DNA from: Trichinella spiralis
Lineage: Eukaryota > Nematoda > Enoplea > Trichinellida > Trichinellidae
Assembly (NCBI GenBank): GCA_000181795.3
Contig: CM012953.1
Span: 5,769,824 to 5,833,823, forward strand
Length of the DNA stretch: 64,000 nt
Reading direction: 5' to 3'
Below are positions 11,764-23,610 of the stretch, piece by piece. The notes below the pieces were generated by a model that was given only the letters and a program-made list of their open reading frames with translations, searched no databases and had not been told where the DNA came from. Both the position numbers and the translations under genes were made by a program. Numbering within the stretch: position 1 is the stretch's first letter; every line of letters starts with the position of its first letter.

Positions 11764-14700
11764 ATGAAGAGTGAAGTTATGTACGCTGGGGAGCGTGAGT
11801 TGTTAGCAGGGGAAAACCTTCAACTTACAGGTGATATTACTATTTGGTTTGTAACGAACATCACTTTGAATTTCATAAATTTTTATTGTAGAATCTCAAA
11901 TAGGCTTTCTTTCTTGTGTTGGAAAAGTTCTAGGTACTCTTTATATCACAAATTATAGATTATACTTTGAATCGGATGATAAGGTAAATATTTTCATTTA
12001 ATTATAATATTATTTTGCAATGTTACTAATTGTTTAGAATTGTCTGTTAAACGTTCCACTAGGAGTGATTAATCGTATTGACAAAGTTGGTTATTCAAAT
12101 ATGAGCCGCGGAGAAGATTCTTATGGCATTGAAGTGACATGTAAAGTGAGTTTGTATGTTAGTATTATATTTATGCTTGTATGTTTTTCGTTTATTGTAG
12201 GATATAAGAATTTTACGATTTTCAAATCGCCAAGAAAATCACTCTAGACGTCCGTTGTTTGAATGTTTACAAAAATATGCATTCCCACTTTCAAATAAAT
12301 TAGTACGATTTGCGTTTCTTTTAATTGTTTTTTTCTCATATTTTTTTATTTTTCATATTTTAGATGTTGTTCAGTTTTGAGAGTAAAGAAAGATTTCCTG
12401 TAAATGGCTGGGATGTGTATAATTTAATTTCAGAATTTGGAAGGATGGTACTGATTTAAATTAAAAAAAAAGTCATTTATTGTATTGTGTTTAATTGGAT
12501 CATTTCAGGGCATCCCAAATCAAAACTGGCGAATTACTACAATCAACACCGATTACCGTTTCTCAGAAACGTATCCAGCTTATGTAGATGATTTTTCTCA
12601 TGTTGTTTGTGAAGTTGTTTGTAAAACATTTTTTTCTGTTCAGCTTTGCGTTCCTGTTACTGCGTCAGATGATGATCTCGTTAAAGTTGCGAGTTTTCGT
12701 TCAAGAGCTCGAATACCGGTAAATACGAAATATTTGTTTATCATTATTATTATTATTATTGCAAGTAATAACAGCAACAGACTTTTAAATTTCACCCAAT
12801 TAATACTTTTTTAAAAATTACAAACAATATATTTTCTTGTTTTGTTAATGTTAATATTCAATTGAGCAGTGTGAGTGGAAAGCATATGCTGTATTTTGAT
12901 CGAGCAGTTATGCAAGATATCAATTTTCTGAAATGCCACTAGCATTCTGAATTACGCATTATGTTATCGTTTATCGCATGTTTATCGTACATGTTGGAAC
13001 GAATGCTCATCTGTGTCTAAAACTGTTTAAATATTTTGCATATAAATGGAAATATTTTTTTTGAAGAATAAAATCAATACATCTGGAATGAAAATCATGC
13101 AGTCATGTTTGACTGCCGTGGCTTGGGTAGGTTTTGACATTGCAAGTCAATTGTCACTTTAGATGTGATATAGTCAGATGTTCGACTGGCAAGAATGCTT
13201 GAAACTTTTCTTCAAATGACAGAATGCTTTGAGTATGCATTCTTCTAACATTTCAAATCAATAAATTGAATATTTTGTATTCGCATTAAGCATTATTTGT
13301 CAACAACGATGGAATAATGTCAGTAAGAATGTTGATATCTGAAAATTGCGTCAAATGTAATATCCGTTGTGAATATTCATTGAGAAAATGAAGATTTTCT
13401 CAAATTCTAAGTCAGCAGATTGCTTTTGATCTTTCGTAAAATATGAGAGGGCGTTTCGAGTTACCGTATGAAATTTCTCCATCATTTAGAAGCCTCACTG
13501 CTGTTCATTTGATTGAATTTTTCTTTATCTTTGAAAATTTAGATTGTATTTCACTGAAAGATTAATTATATAATAATTTCTTATTCGTTCATAATTTAAT
13601 TTGATTATTCTCGACGAGACAATTATTCTTTTCAAGGAAACAATAAATTGATTTTACATGATTCAAATCATAAATTTTTTGTTGTCTTGTTTTTAAATAT
13701 TTTTTATATTACGTAAAATTCAGTACTCAATAAGAAAAGTCACTTGTATGGCAACAATTTTTGTGATGTGTAATTATAAATTGGGATATAATTCATAAAA
13801 ATAATTGTGTTTAGCATGAAAAATAATTGTGATCAAAATTTGAAAAAAACATTTTTTACCATTTCTTATTATTATGGCTGTAGATATGTGTACATGTTTT
13901 AGATACAATTTTTTTCAGCGCTTACTGATGCATTGTAATTCGAAATTCATAGGTATGTTGTTGGCTTCATCCTGACGGCAATGCCGCTTTGACAAGGTCA
14001 GCACAACCGTCTGTTGGCGTGACTGCTCGACGTAATCACGACGATGAGCAATATTTGCAAAAAATCATAGATGTGAACGGAAAATCGAAAAAGCTTTACA
14101 TTATGGACGCTCGTCCAGTGGTAAATGCTAGGGTGAACAAAGTACGTATTCCTTGGATAAAAATTAATTCATCTGAATTTTTCTATTTTTATTTGCGTAT
14201 TTCTGCATAAATATTTTAATTACATTAAACTGAACTTAAAGAAAGCTTGAATTTTATTTATTCTAAATGTACGATAATTGCGTGAAAATTAATTTTTTAA
14301 ATTATTATTTCATTTCAGCATATTTTGTCCAATTTTGTTCAAGCCATGCTGAGTAGGTTCTTATGTTTATTTATGTACTTTTTTTTATTATCTGCAGGCT
14401 AAAGGCGGTGGCTACGAAAGCGAAGTTGCATATCCAAATGCGGAGTTAGTGTTTTTAAACATTGAAAATATTCACGTCATGCGTGAAAGGTATATTTTTT
14501 GACTCAATCATATTTGCAGGCAGTTGTTTTTTGCACTACATATAATAATGTTAAGTTTGAATAATTGCAAATATTTCTTGTTCAAGAAATGAACTTTTTA
14601 TTTTTAATTGTTTATCTACTTTATTTATTAACGACTGATGATTTCTTCTGTTTTTTTTGATGATGAAATACTGATGTATTTATATATTTCAGCATGAGGA

Positions 14701-15982
14701 AGCTGCGGGATTTGTGCGCTCCAAGAGCAGATTACAAAAATTGGTTCACAAACTTAGATGAGACTCGTTGGCTAGAGCACATCAGGGTAGAGAAGTTGTT
14801 ATCCAGCTAGTTGGTTTTTTCTTTTCTATTTTTTGTATATGAGGTTTTAGTTAATTTTGTGTGGTGCTGCGAGAATTGTTGATAAAATTGAAAATCATGC
14901 GACCTCTGTGTTAGTACACTGCAGTGACGGTTGGGACAGAACATCTCAGGTGATTGTTAATTATTTATTGCATTTTATTATATTATTATTATTATTTTGT
15001 TTTTAGCTTACTTCACTGGCAATGTTGATGCTTGATCCGTATTATCGCACTTTGAAGGGTTTTGAAGTGCTAATAGAAAAGGAATGGTGTAGTTTTGGGC
15101 ATAAATTTGCTCAAGTATATTTTCAGTTATTTTATGCTTAATATTGTTGAACATGGCATCATTCTTTAGCGTGTTGGACATGGTGATGACAAACATTCTG
15201 ATCCTGAACGGTCTCCTGTTTTTCTTCAATTTATCGACTGTGTTTATCAGCTTACTATGCAGGTAAACAAATTAAAATTAATGAATTAGGTAGTGAATGC
15301 TTTTGCTACTTTTTTGTATAATTTATAAAACTTTGAGATTATTATTATCATATTACAAATAAAATAATCTAGAAATAGATAATTAATAAATTATTAATTT
15401 GTGAATGTTTCAGTTTCCTACGAGCTTCGAATTCAACATGCAATTTCTTATTACAATTTTGGATCATTTGTACAGTTGTCGATTTGGAACTTTTCTTTTC
15501 AACAGTGAGAAACAAAGAGTGGAAGCAGTATGCACACGTTTTTTTCACTGTATAGCTTATTTGTAATAATTCATTTTTTATTTGAGGCTGTTAAAGAAAA
15601 GACCAATTCGCTGTGGTCATTCATTAACAGCAGTGCAGCTCTTTACATGAATCCGGCTTATATTCTGAACTCGCATCTTCTTTTACCGTGCTGTTCTGCT
15701 CGTCGTATGAAATTTTGGTCTGAATATTATCTTCGCTGGAATCCGGCCGACAATTCTCTTCAAAGGATGGTACGAAGATTTTTTTTTCTCTTCTTTCAAT
15801 TTCGCATATTTCACTTTGAATAATTTTTATTTCAGAAGCAAATGCAAGAGTTTTACAAGCAGATGGTTAGCATTCGTAGAGCTGTCAGTGAACAGTTGGA
15901 CGAAATAAGAAGGAAAAAGCTTCAAAAGCAGACCACTGTTTATTCAGAAGACTTGTTTCCAGAATCAGAAGATGGTTCTTAA
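11764..15982 (+). CDS. mtm-1: Myotubularin-family PI3P/PI(3,5)P2 3-phosphatase, 573 aa, 16 exons
   Basis: Lipid phosphatase that removes the 3-phosphate from PI3P and PI(3,5)P2 on endosomes, opposing Vps34. Exons: 11764-11830, 11892-11983, 12038-12145, 12201-12302, 12364-12447, 12509-12583, 12644-12718, 13953-14141, 14398-14489, 14693-14786, 14851-14949, 15007-15114, 15170-15262, 15414-15527, 15587-15769, 15836-15982; phases agree and sum to 574 codons. A PH-GRAM domain comes first ([14 protein letters not shown]), then [14 protein letters not shown] and [13 protein letters not shown]. The catalytic loop [11 protein letters not shown] keeps the Cys-x5-Arg nucleophile motif, so it should be active. 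It then matches MTM1/MTMR2 through [15 protein letters not shown] and [13 protein letters not shown]. The C-terminal tail is coiled-coil-like, with no FYVE domain. AATAAA lies at 16085-16090. Myotubularin 1/2 subtype is likely but not proven. Confidence 0.92.
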
Positions 15983-17099
15983 TATGTGAAATTTTATAAA
16001 AATGACCATTTTTTACAATGTTAGTTATTTGCAGATGCACTTACTACCTTGAGGGTTGAAAAAGTGCAGTTGTTTAGAAAATTTAATAAAACAAAAGTTT
16101 TTAATTTTTTACTTACCATGAAAAATTAGCAGAATGAAGGAACATGTGAAAAGCATTTTTGATGAATCGCATTTCATGATAATCGTAACCAACTGAAAGA
16201 AAGCAAGCAAAAGCTGTAATCACAAACACTGGGCATGCTATTGGTTGTTTTACGTGAAATTTGAAACAATTTTTTTATTTGCTGAATATATCTGTTATTT
16301 TTAACATATCAAGATATTGATCTGTAAACATTTGTCTTTTTCTCAGCCAGTACTAAAAAAGGGGCTTCTGCAGTTTATCCCAACTTTCTTAGTAGCCATT
16401 TGTTTTTTTTGTTCTAAAGTAATTTTATTTAATTACAATTTGTAACTCATAATTCAAAATATTAATAGCACCAAAAAATTATAAAACATTTTGTTCTTCT
16501 GGTAAGCCCAACTTCAGAAACTGTATGCCATACAAAAATGTAAAAGTTACTGTTGAGAAATCTTTTCTCTATACCTACTCATCAGTACCTGAAACTCCCC
16601 ATGGTCAAAACATTGCTCCTTGTACAAAAACAACAGTGACGCAACGCTAGCTACCTCCCCTGTTTTTCTCAATTATATGGTGAACAGGTGCCGAAAGAAA
16701 GATGAACAATGGAATCGCAATTAAGCGTCCAAAAAGTCAGCGTCATGCTATATACCTGCCACAACTCCGGTGGTCAGCTGTTGAAAAGGCATCAAAATGA
16801 AATGTTTCTGACAACGCGGCTGTTCAGATGAGGCGAAGCCGCACAGTCCAAGCGACTGCGCAATCAACCCGATTCCTTAATTGTTTTTCGGAGATTTAGG
16901 CCACCAGATGCGGAGTCAGGTGAAGAAAAATGCATAAATAAGAGTGAGGAGGGAGGAGGGACAATCACACAACACACAAAATCACACGGAACACGCCGTC
17001 TATCTGATCGCTTGAACCGTTTTCTCTCTTGCTATCTTACTATTTTATTCCTTGCTTGAATTGAATAAATCGAATCTCATCACACACTTCGTCACCGAT
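15983..17099. other. Myotubularin 3' flank and unresolved repeat-like DNA
   Basis: Contains the AATAAA signal at 16085. From about 16,560 onward the base composition rises and resembles LTR sequence, probably the body of the BEL/Pao LTR that ends near 17,169. Its left end could not be fixed. Confidence 0.4.
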
Positions 17100-17293
17100 T
17101 ATCTATAAATAAACTCATACAGTCCACTACAAAAGAGATCTTCAAGTTTGAACGAAAAATTTCCAAGCATTTTGGTCTTCTGAGCCGGAGTCGAACCAGC
17201 GACCTATGGATCCATCATGTGATCAAACATCCACATCCAGCGACTCAGAAAACATGACACACCACGAAGAGATCTCGTCCTCCACGTTCGACC
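17100..17293 (+). mobile_element. BEL/Pao fragment: LTR 3' end, primer binding site, gag start
   Basis: The block TAAATAAACTCATACAGTCC resembles the LTR end of the BEL/Pao copy at 60.9 kb (AATAAAAATTACAGTCTACT). After it comes TTTTGGTCTTCTGAGCCGG at about 17170, again like the 61.0 kb copy. From TGG this is complementary to the 3' end of a tRNA with CCA, closest to tRNA-Tyr as I recall it. An ATG at about 17212 opens a Ser/Thr/Asp-rich frame (MDPSCDQTSTSSDSENMTHH and on). It runs uninterrupted to 17293, where a TTAA and a piggyBac end cut it. I read this as the first ~28 codons of gag. Confidence 0.65.
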
Positions 17294-18371
17294 TTAACCC
17301 TCCTGTTATCCTCCGGGTCATATTGACCCGTTTTGATTTTAAACATAAAAATTAGTACTAAAATTATTGTCTGCTGATGCTGAATTTTTTTGACTTTTCC
17401 TCATTTCACCTTATCTACATATAATGAAATTCCTGCGCCTCTGTCATTTACAGCAACTGCTGTATGCACTTTACGTATATGCGAAATCCACGGGGTCCCG
17501 TTGGCCCCATGATAGATCTTCTACTGCTGTTTTATCAGTATTGAAGGTAATGAAACATCTATCACTTTTAAGGTTCTATAGTTTATGGGATATATGGGTT
17601 AAAAATTACCTAAGATGTATAATCCTTCCGAAAATGTTGCAGTTGATGAGCGACTGTATCCTTTCAAAAACCGATGTCAATTCAGACAGTACATGCCAAA
17701 GAAACCGGCAAAGTATGGCAATAAGTTTTGGGTAGCCTGTTGTTCAAAGTAAAGCTACGCATGGTATATGCAAATATACACTGGAAAGCCATCAAGTGGA
17801 ACTCGCGAGAAGAACCAAGGGATGCGAGTGGTACTCGACATGGTAAAGGGGCTAAAAGGTCATAATGTTACATGTGACAACTTTTTTACATCGTATGGAC
17901 TGAGAGTAGAACTGAAAAAAAAAGAATTTGACTTTGGTTGGAACTGTAAAAAAAAGAAAACAGAGCTACCAAGGGAACTGCTGCAACTACAAGGCAGAAC
18001 ATTGGACTCTTCAACATTTGCCTTTTCTGAAAACTGCACCATCATATCATACCTCCCAAAAAAGAACAAGAATGTTTTGGTACTAAGTACCATGCATAAT
18101 GACAACCAGGTTTGCGACGGAAAGGGAAGCAAGCCTGAAATTATTCTGCATTATAATAATACTAAAGGTGGTGTGGATAATTTAGACAAAATGACATCAA
18201 CGTATTCCAGCCAAAGAATGACTGCATGATGGCCATTAGTCATACTTCACAACATCATTGACGTATCGGCATACAACGCCTACGTTCTATGGACAGAAAA
18301 ACATCCAGCATGGAATGTAGGACGGCTGCATAAGCGTCGATTATTCCTGGAAGAACTTGGCAAGGCTCTAG
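17294..18371 (+). pseudogene. piggyBac element A: left end and broken PGBD4-type transposase
   Basis: The target TTAA is at 17294-17297, followed by a terminal repeat that starts CCCTCCTGTTATCC. A 7-bp perfect inverted repeat (CGGGTCA..TGACCCG) sits just inside, a pattern I recall from fish piggyBac ends. Transposase pieces follow in three frames. NVAVDERLYPFKNRCQFRQY is near 17640 and includes the first catalytic Asp region. GHNVTCDNFFTSYGL near 17870 has the second, and NTKGGVDNLDKMTSTYSSQR near 18160 the third. A last piece, HPAWNVGRLHKRRLFLEELG, reaches 18370. Stops at about 17756 and 18227 and frame changes kill it. The N-terminal part is largely missing, and no matching right end was found. 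Confidence 0.8.
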
Positions 18372-21222
18372 TGCAGTGTTTCTCAACCAGGGGGTCGCGC
18401 CCCCCTAGGGGGGCGTAGGAAGGTTCCAGGGGGGGCGTGAGAAGTAGGAATTTTTATTCCTGCAGAGGTGTTTGAAATTCAGCTTGGTCCACTTCAGCTA
18501 AATTTTAACCGCCAATTGTTTCTGGTCATCTTAGTTTTAGCGTAACCGCGTTAGCTGTGCGCAATTTATAATTTCCCTTTGCACTAAAATCGCATTTGGA
18601 AATTCATCTGATGTGACGAGATACGTGAATAATTTTTGACAGAGGCATATGCACGATATTTATCAAACTCATAGAACAAAGCCGTATTTTGTCTAATGGT
18701 GGAAACAAGCAATGCGGTGAAAATTTCGCCTGAAATCGACCATCACACTTTATTTTCTCATTCTTTCCTTCATTCGACATCGCGGCAACACCAACTTTTG
18801 TCTCACGTGTGCATATATTAGCTGTTTATTTGTTTCAGTTTTCAAGAGATTTTGTAATATCAGTTGATTTCAGATTGTCTGAAATCACATCAATTCAGGT
18901 TTGGTTTTTTCCGCTCCTAAGTTTCTAAGTATTTTATTCTTATCAGTAATTAAATCTCCCACTATGATTATGGTTTTTAGCTTGGCTACTCATAATCGTG
19001 AACACAACGGTTTTATTACATTTCGCACCATGGTTGTTGCTTATAGAGTTTGTTATTATTTCCAATAGGCAAGTTATTTATTAGCGTACTGCTATGTACC
19101 ACGAAGACATCCAGTTGGTAAACGAGCTGCGAAAACTAGTTAGATCGGATTATCCATACGACAGGCTAGAAAAGGAGGAAGTTAGTTAGCGTCTGTGTAT
19201 ATTCACATCATCAATAAAGTTATATTGGACGTTGGCGTGAAATACAATACGTACAATGGCGTCGAAAAAACGCAAATATGATGCAGAGTACATCAAATAC
19301 GGCTTCGTGGCTATTGAAAAAAAACGGCGTTGAAGTGCCACAATGCGTTCGTTGTATGCCTTGATACACTCAGCAATGATGCTATACGGCCGACCCGACT
19401 GCAGCGGCATTTGCATCACCGCCATCCTGAGTTATCAAAAAACCTGTGGAATACTTTTGCGCTAAAAGAGATTCCCTTTCTCAAATGATACTTGACAAAA
19501 AAGGCAAGTATAATCAGGAGACTGCCAAGGCTGTGAAAGTATCATATGAAATAGCCATGTTGATTGCCATGAATAAGAAACCACATGCTATTGGAGAAAA
19601 TCTTGTTAAGCCCTGCATTGTGAATGCAGTAAAGATTCTGCTTGGGGATGACATGGCGAAGCAATTTAAAAATATTTCTCTTTCTGATTCAACAGTTAAA
19701 CGCCGAATCGATGAATTAGCTGATGATATAAAACAGCAAGTTCTTGAAAAGGTAAAGTGTTCTCCTTTTTTTGCTATAAGTTGTGATGAGTCCACAGACC
19801 AGGCAAACTGTGCACAGCTCATTGTATACGCACGGTTCATTGCAAATAACACAATTGAAGAAGAACTACTTTTATCTGAACCACTGAAAACTACAACGAA
19901 AGGAGCTGATGTGTTCCAAGCTGTGTCAAAATTTTTTGAAGTAAATGGCTTGATGTGGGAAAAACTTGTTGGTGTATGCACTGACGGTGCACCCGCAATG
20001 CTTGGCTCTCGGTGTGGCTTTGTGAAGATGGTCTAATCAAAAAACCCATCTATTTTTGCAATGCACTGTGTAATTCATCGGCAGGCTTTGGTCGCTAAAA
20101 CTTTGCCTGATGATCTCAGAGAAGACCTTAATTTTGCCGCGGAGGTTGTCAACTATGTGAAAAGCAGTGCATTGAACACTCGATTATTTGCGTCACTCTG
20201 TGAAAGTTTGAATGCTGACCACATGGCACTTCTCTATCATACAGAAGTTCGTTGGTTATCAAAAGGAAACATGCTTGGTCGGATTTATGAACTGAGAGAA
20301 GCAGTGGCAGAGTTTTTGGAGCAACGAGGAAGACGCACAATGTGTCGAGCTTTCAAAAGTGAACATTTTCAGCTTAGCCTGGCATATCTTGCAGATATTT
20401 TTGAAGCACTGAATTTACTGGATTTGAAACTGCAAGGAGCAAACGCGAATGTTATGGCTCACTATGACATTGTTCAAAGCTTCATTGCAAAAATTTCCTT
20501 ATGGTTAAAACAAGTTGAAAGAGGAAATTTGACATGGTTTTCAAGACTCAACGAGCTTTTCAGTGATAAATGTATCAGCGAAAATTTGAAAAGAAAAATA
20601 AAAGGGCACCTTAGAAGCCTACAAGATGAGTTTTTTTACTATTTTCCTGACGTAGAACCTGAAAACCTGATATATAAACTTGTGAGGAATCCATTTTTAG
20701 TTAATGTCGAAGACCTTCCACACGATCTTCAAGAAGAAGCCATTGAACTGCAATTCAACAGCTTAGCTAAAGATAGCTTTGAAAGTATGCCATTAGAAAA
20801 CTTCTGAGTGAAGTTACAAGCAGAATATCCTAAATAAGTTCACAAAGCTTACGTATATTGGTTCCTTTTTCCTCAACGTACCTTTGTGAAACGGGATTCT
20901 CAGCTCTCATGACGCTTAATACGCAACATCGAAACAGGCTAAACGTTGAGAGCGACCTGCGATGTACCTTATCACCCACTCCACCAAGAATAGACAACTT
21001 AGTCGCAAATAAGCATTGTCAATATTCTCATTAAATTTTTATTGTGAATCATTCAGGAATGTTTTACTGTGGAAACTAGCTTGGCTTGATGCAACCATGA
21101 AGCAAAATGTTGCTTTGCGTACACTGAATACATACCGTACTACTTTTTATTAGAGGGGGGGCATTAACTGCCGAACTTTTATTAAGGGGGGCGTGCGCTG
21201 ACACAGGTTGAGAAACACTGCA
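18372..21222 (+). mobile_element. hAT element (ZBED5/SCAND3-like) with 17-bp terminal inverted repeats
   Basis: The left end TGCAGTGTTTCTCAACC (18372-18388) and right end GGTTGAGAAACACTGCA (21206-21222) are perfect inverted repeats of the hAT type. G-runs lie just inside both ends (GGGGGTCGCGCCCCCC at left, AGGGGGG at right). The transposase pseudogene lies between them. The expected 8-bp target duplication is not clean: the flanks share only scattered bases. The insertion is therefore old or its flanks have been rearranged. It sits directly after the last readable part of piggyBac A. Confidence 0.85.
19256..21031 (+). pseudogene. hAT transposase pseudogene (BED finger, RNase H-like, C-terminal dimerisation part)
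   Basis: ATG at 19256 opens MASKKRKYDAEYIKYGFVAI. The BED zinc-finger part follows in changing frames (GVEVPQCVRC, then RLQRHLHHRHPEL), so it has several frameshifts. From 19446 a long frame gives PVEYFCAKRDSLSQMI, the catalytic-fold FFAISCDESTDQANCAQLIV and VGVCTDGAPAMLGSRCGF. It is stopped by TAA at 20034-20036, then continues in the same frame with MHCVIHRQALVAKTLPDDL and EVRWLSKGNMLGRIYELREA. A TGA at 20805 stops it again. Past that, the dimerisation end (CETGFSALMTLNTQHRNRLN) is readable only in another frame. Two internal stops plus frameshifts mean it makes no full transposase. Confidence 0.85.
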
Positions 21223-21290
21223 ATAGGCAAAAGCACTGACAGTTCCAAAACAGTGATAGCTGAACAGCAAATGATGGACGCTGAACCTAC

Positions 21291-21298
21291 TATAAATA
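21291..21298 (+). promoter_or_regulatory. TATA box of piggyBac transposase B
   Basis: TATAAATA, 112 bases before the transposase ATG. The short leader between them has no upstream ATG in a strong context. Confidence 0.45.
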
Positions 21299-21402
21299 AA
21301 GGAACATAAAGCAGATCTCACTCGGTAGACAGAAAACTGTTCTAAGTGCTCTGTTGATCTTTCTGTTTTCCTTGCGAATAATCTACGACTCAGCAATTGG
21401 AC

Positions 21403-23196
21403 ATGGACTTCGACACCGTCTATCGAGAAACGAGATCCGGGCGAAATGAGAGACAAATTATAGTTCTACCAGATCCTGATGTATCTGAACCAGATACAGT
21501 TTCAGAAGATGAATTACATCATACTTTTCAACAGTCTGACAGTTCAAGTGATGAGGAAGCCATTGATGAAGACGATGCTTCCGCCAATGCGAGAAGAAAA
21601 TCATACATCTGGCGTCGACGACCATTCAACCCTAGAACAGAAGCTTTCATTGGTAAATAATCACTGCTATTATCTTACATTGGTGTTATACCATAAAACT
21701 TTTCAGAATCAGATGAGGAAATACCACCAGTCCTTAGGCCAATTGAATACTTTCGCATGTACTTTACACCACAGCTTCTTTCCCACATCTCATTTGAGAC
21801 AAACCGTAAGGCCACTCAATGTTTGTATTCCAACTTGGCGACAACTGTAGCAGAAATAGAAGTTTTGATTGGAATGCTAATCACGATGGGCGTTAGTGAA
21901 ATGCCACGGTATCGCATGTATTGGGCGAACCAAACACGTATGGACACTGTAGCGAATTGCATGAGTCGCAATAGATTCGAAACCCTATTGCGATTTCTCC
22001 ACTTCAATGACAATGACAAGGTTGTCATGGACCGAAGCCATCCAGATTACGACAGATTCTACAAAATCCGGCCTCTTATAGAAAGCATCCGCAAGACCAG
22101 CTTAGAAGAAACACCGGGAGAACTACAAAGTGTTGACGAACACATAATTCCATACAAGGGCCGGTGCAAAATGAAATATTATAACCCCAGAAAGCCAGAT
22201 AAATGGGGCTTGAAGGTGATTGCAAGATGCGGGAAAAATGGATTCGTCCATGACTTTTGGCTGTGTGATGGAATGGCGCCAAAAGTAGAAAACCCTTTTG
22301 GCTTCTTCGCGGCTGACGTTGTAATGAAAGTTTGTGAAACGTTTCCGAAGCACAAGGGGTACAAAGTTTTTTTTGATAATTACTTTGCTTTTCTCGAACT
22401 GCAAGAAGCACTGCTCAGAGACGGCATCCACTCTGTTGCAACCATACGATCCAACAGACTTCGCGGCTGCCCGGTGATGCCTTCAAACAAATTGAAACGA
22501 AAAGGCAGAGGTGCCACTGACTTTTGTTGCACCAAAGATAATAAATTGTGCGTTGTGAAGTGGTTTGACAACCGGGAAGTAATTTTGGCATCAACGTACA
22601 AGTGCGTGGATCCGGTAACGCCAGTGAGACGTTGGGATAAAAGGCAACGTCAATTTATTGACGTTCCTTGTCCACAAATTGTAAAGGAATACAACCAGTT
22701 CATGGGAGGTGTGGATTTGACGGGTATGTTGATCTCATTGTACAGAATCGACCACAAGTGCCGAAAATGGCACAGACGGGTATTTTTTTGGGCAATCCAC
22801 GTGTCACTGACCAACAGCTGGTTGAAATATAAAGATGATTGCACTAAGAATGGATCAGCGACCAGAGATGTCATGGACTTGATGGAGTTCGTGTTATCTG
22901 TTAGTGACAATCTAACAAAATACGAAAAAACGTATGTGACGCGCAAGCGCGGACGGCGGTTATTGGAACCTACGGCTGAAGAAGAAGTGGATCCATCTAG
23001 ATCCATTAGACGAACGTTACAGCCAGAGCATAATACACGTACGGATCAGACTGGCCATTGGCCAGAAATGATGACAACTAAAAAGCGCTGCCGTGTTTGT
23101 CAAAGAACATGTCAAATGCGTTGCATGAAATGTGATATACATCTGTGTATTGTTACCGGACGAAACTGTTTTTTTAGTTATCATCAAAAACAGTGA
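21403..23196 (+). CDS. Intact piggyBac transposase, 579 aa, two exons
   Basis: DDD transposase that cuts and pastes at TTAA. Exon 1 is 21403-21652 and exon 2 is 21707-23196, with a 54-bp GT..AG intron, phase 1. No stop or frameshift. The acidic N-terminus (VSEPDTVSEDELHHTF, SSSDEEAIDEDDA) is typical. The DDE_Tnp_1_7 core starts near residue 95 (IEYFRMYFTPQLLSHISF). Catalytic Asp candidates are in QSVDEHIIPYKGRC, YKVFFDNYFAF and FMGGVDLTGML, so all three are present. The end carries the cysteine-rich finger KKRCRVCQRTCQMRCMKCDI, which binds terminal repeats in active family members. TATAAATA lies upstream and AATAAA at 23223-23228. It is clearly different from the broken PGBD4-type copy A nearby. 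It could still be active, or kept for a host role; a simple recent arrival is also possible. Confidence 0.93.
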
Positions 23197-23610
23197 TTTA
23201 CAAAATGCCCATTCATTTATATAATAAAGTGCTATCAAATAGAAGTACATATGAATGTGAATATGCGCGCGATGACATGCAAAAAGATTGTGTTGTGTCA
23301 TGAAACACCTATCCCGTTAATCATCAAAAATGCATCCTGTAACTTATCAAACATGGCAAAAAAGCCGCATGACTCATTTTAAAGGTCGAACTAATGCATT
23401 CAGGTAAAAAAATGAATAATTAACTTTTTACATCAAAACATCTATTTTTACCGTTAATGCCCAATGTTGCTTTTAAGCAACATTTAAAAAAAACAGGAAA
23501 AAAATTGGTCCTGAGACTTCAAACTTAAAGTGTGTTCTATTTCGATGTATTTTGACAAAACAAAACAAGAAAAATAATTGCATCCTCTGAAAAAATTTGG
23601 CATGAAAGGG

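Noticed and set aside
17173-17248. A tRNA gene on minus, because the ends pair (TTCTGAG with CTCAGAA) and a perfect B-box-like GGTTCGACTCC is present.
   Set aside because: The CCA is encoded next to it, no proper anticodon stem-loop forms, and the plus strand reads as LTR end, primer site and an open gag start. A primer binding site explains it better.
18372-21222. A functional host ZBED-type gene.
   Set aside because: Terminal inverted repeats, frameshifted BED finger and two internal stops make it a dead hAT copy.
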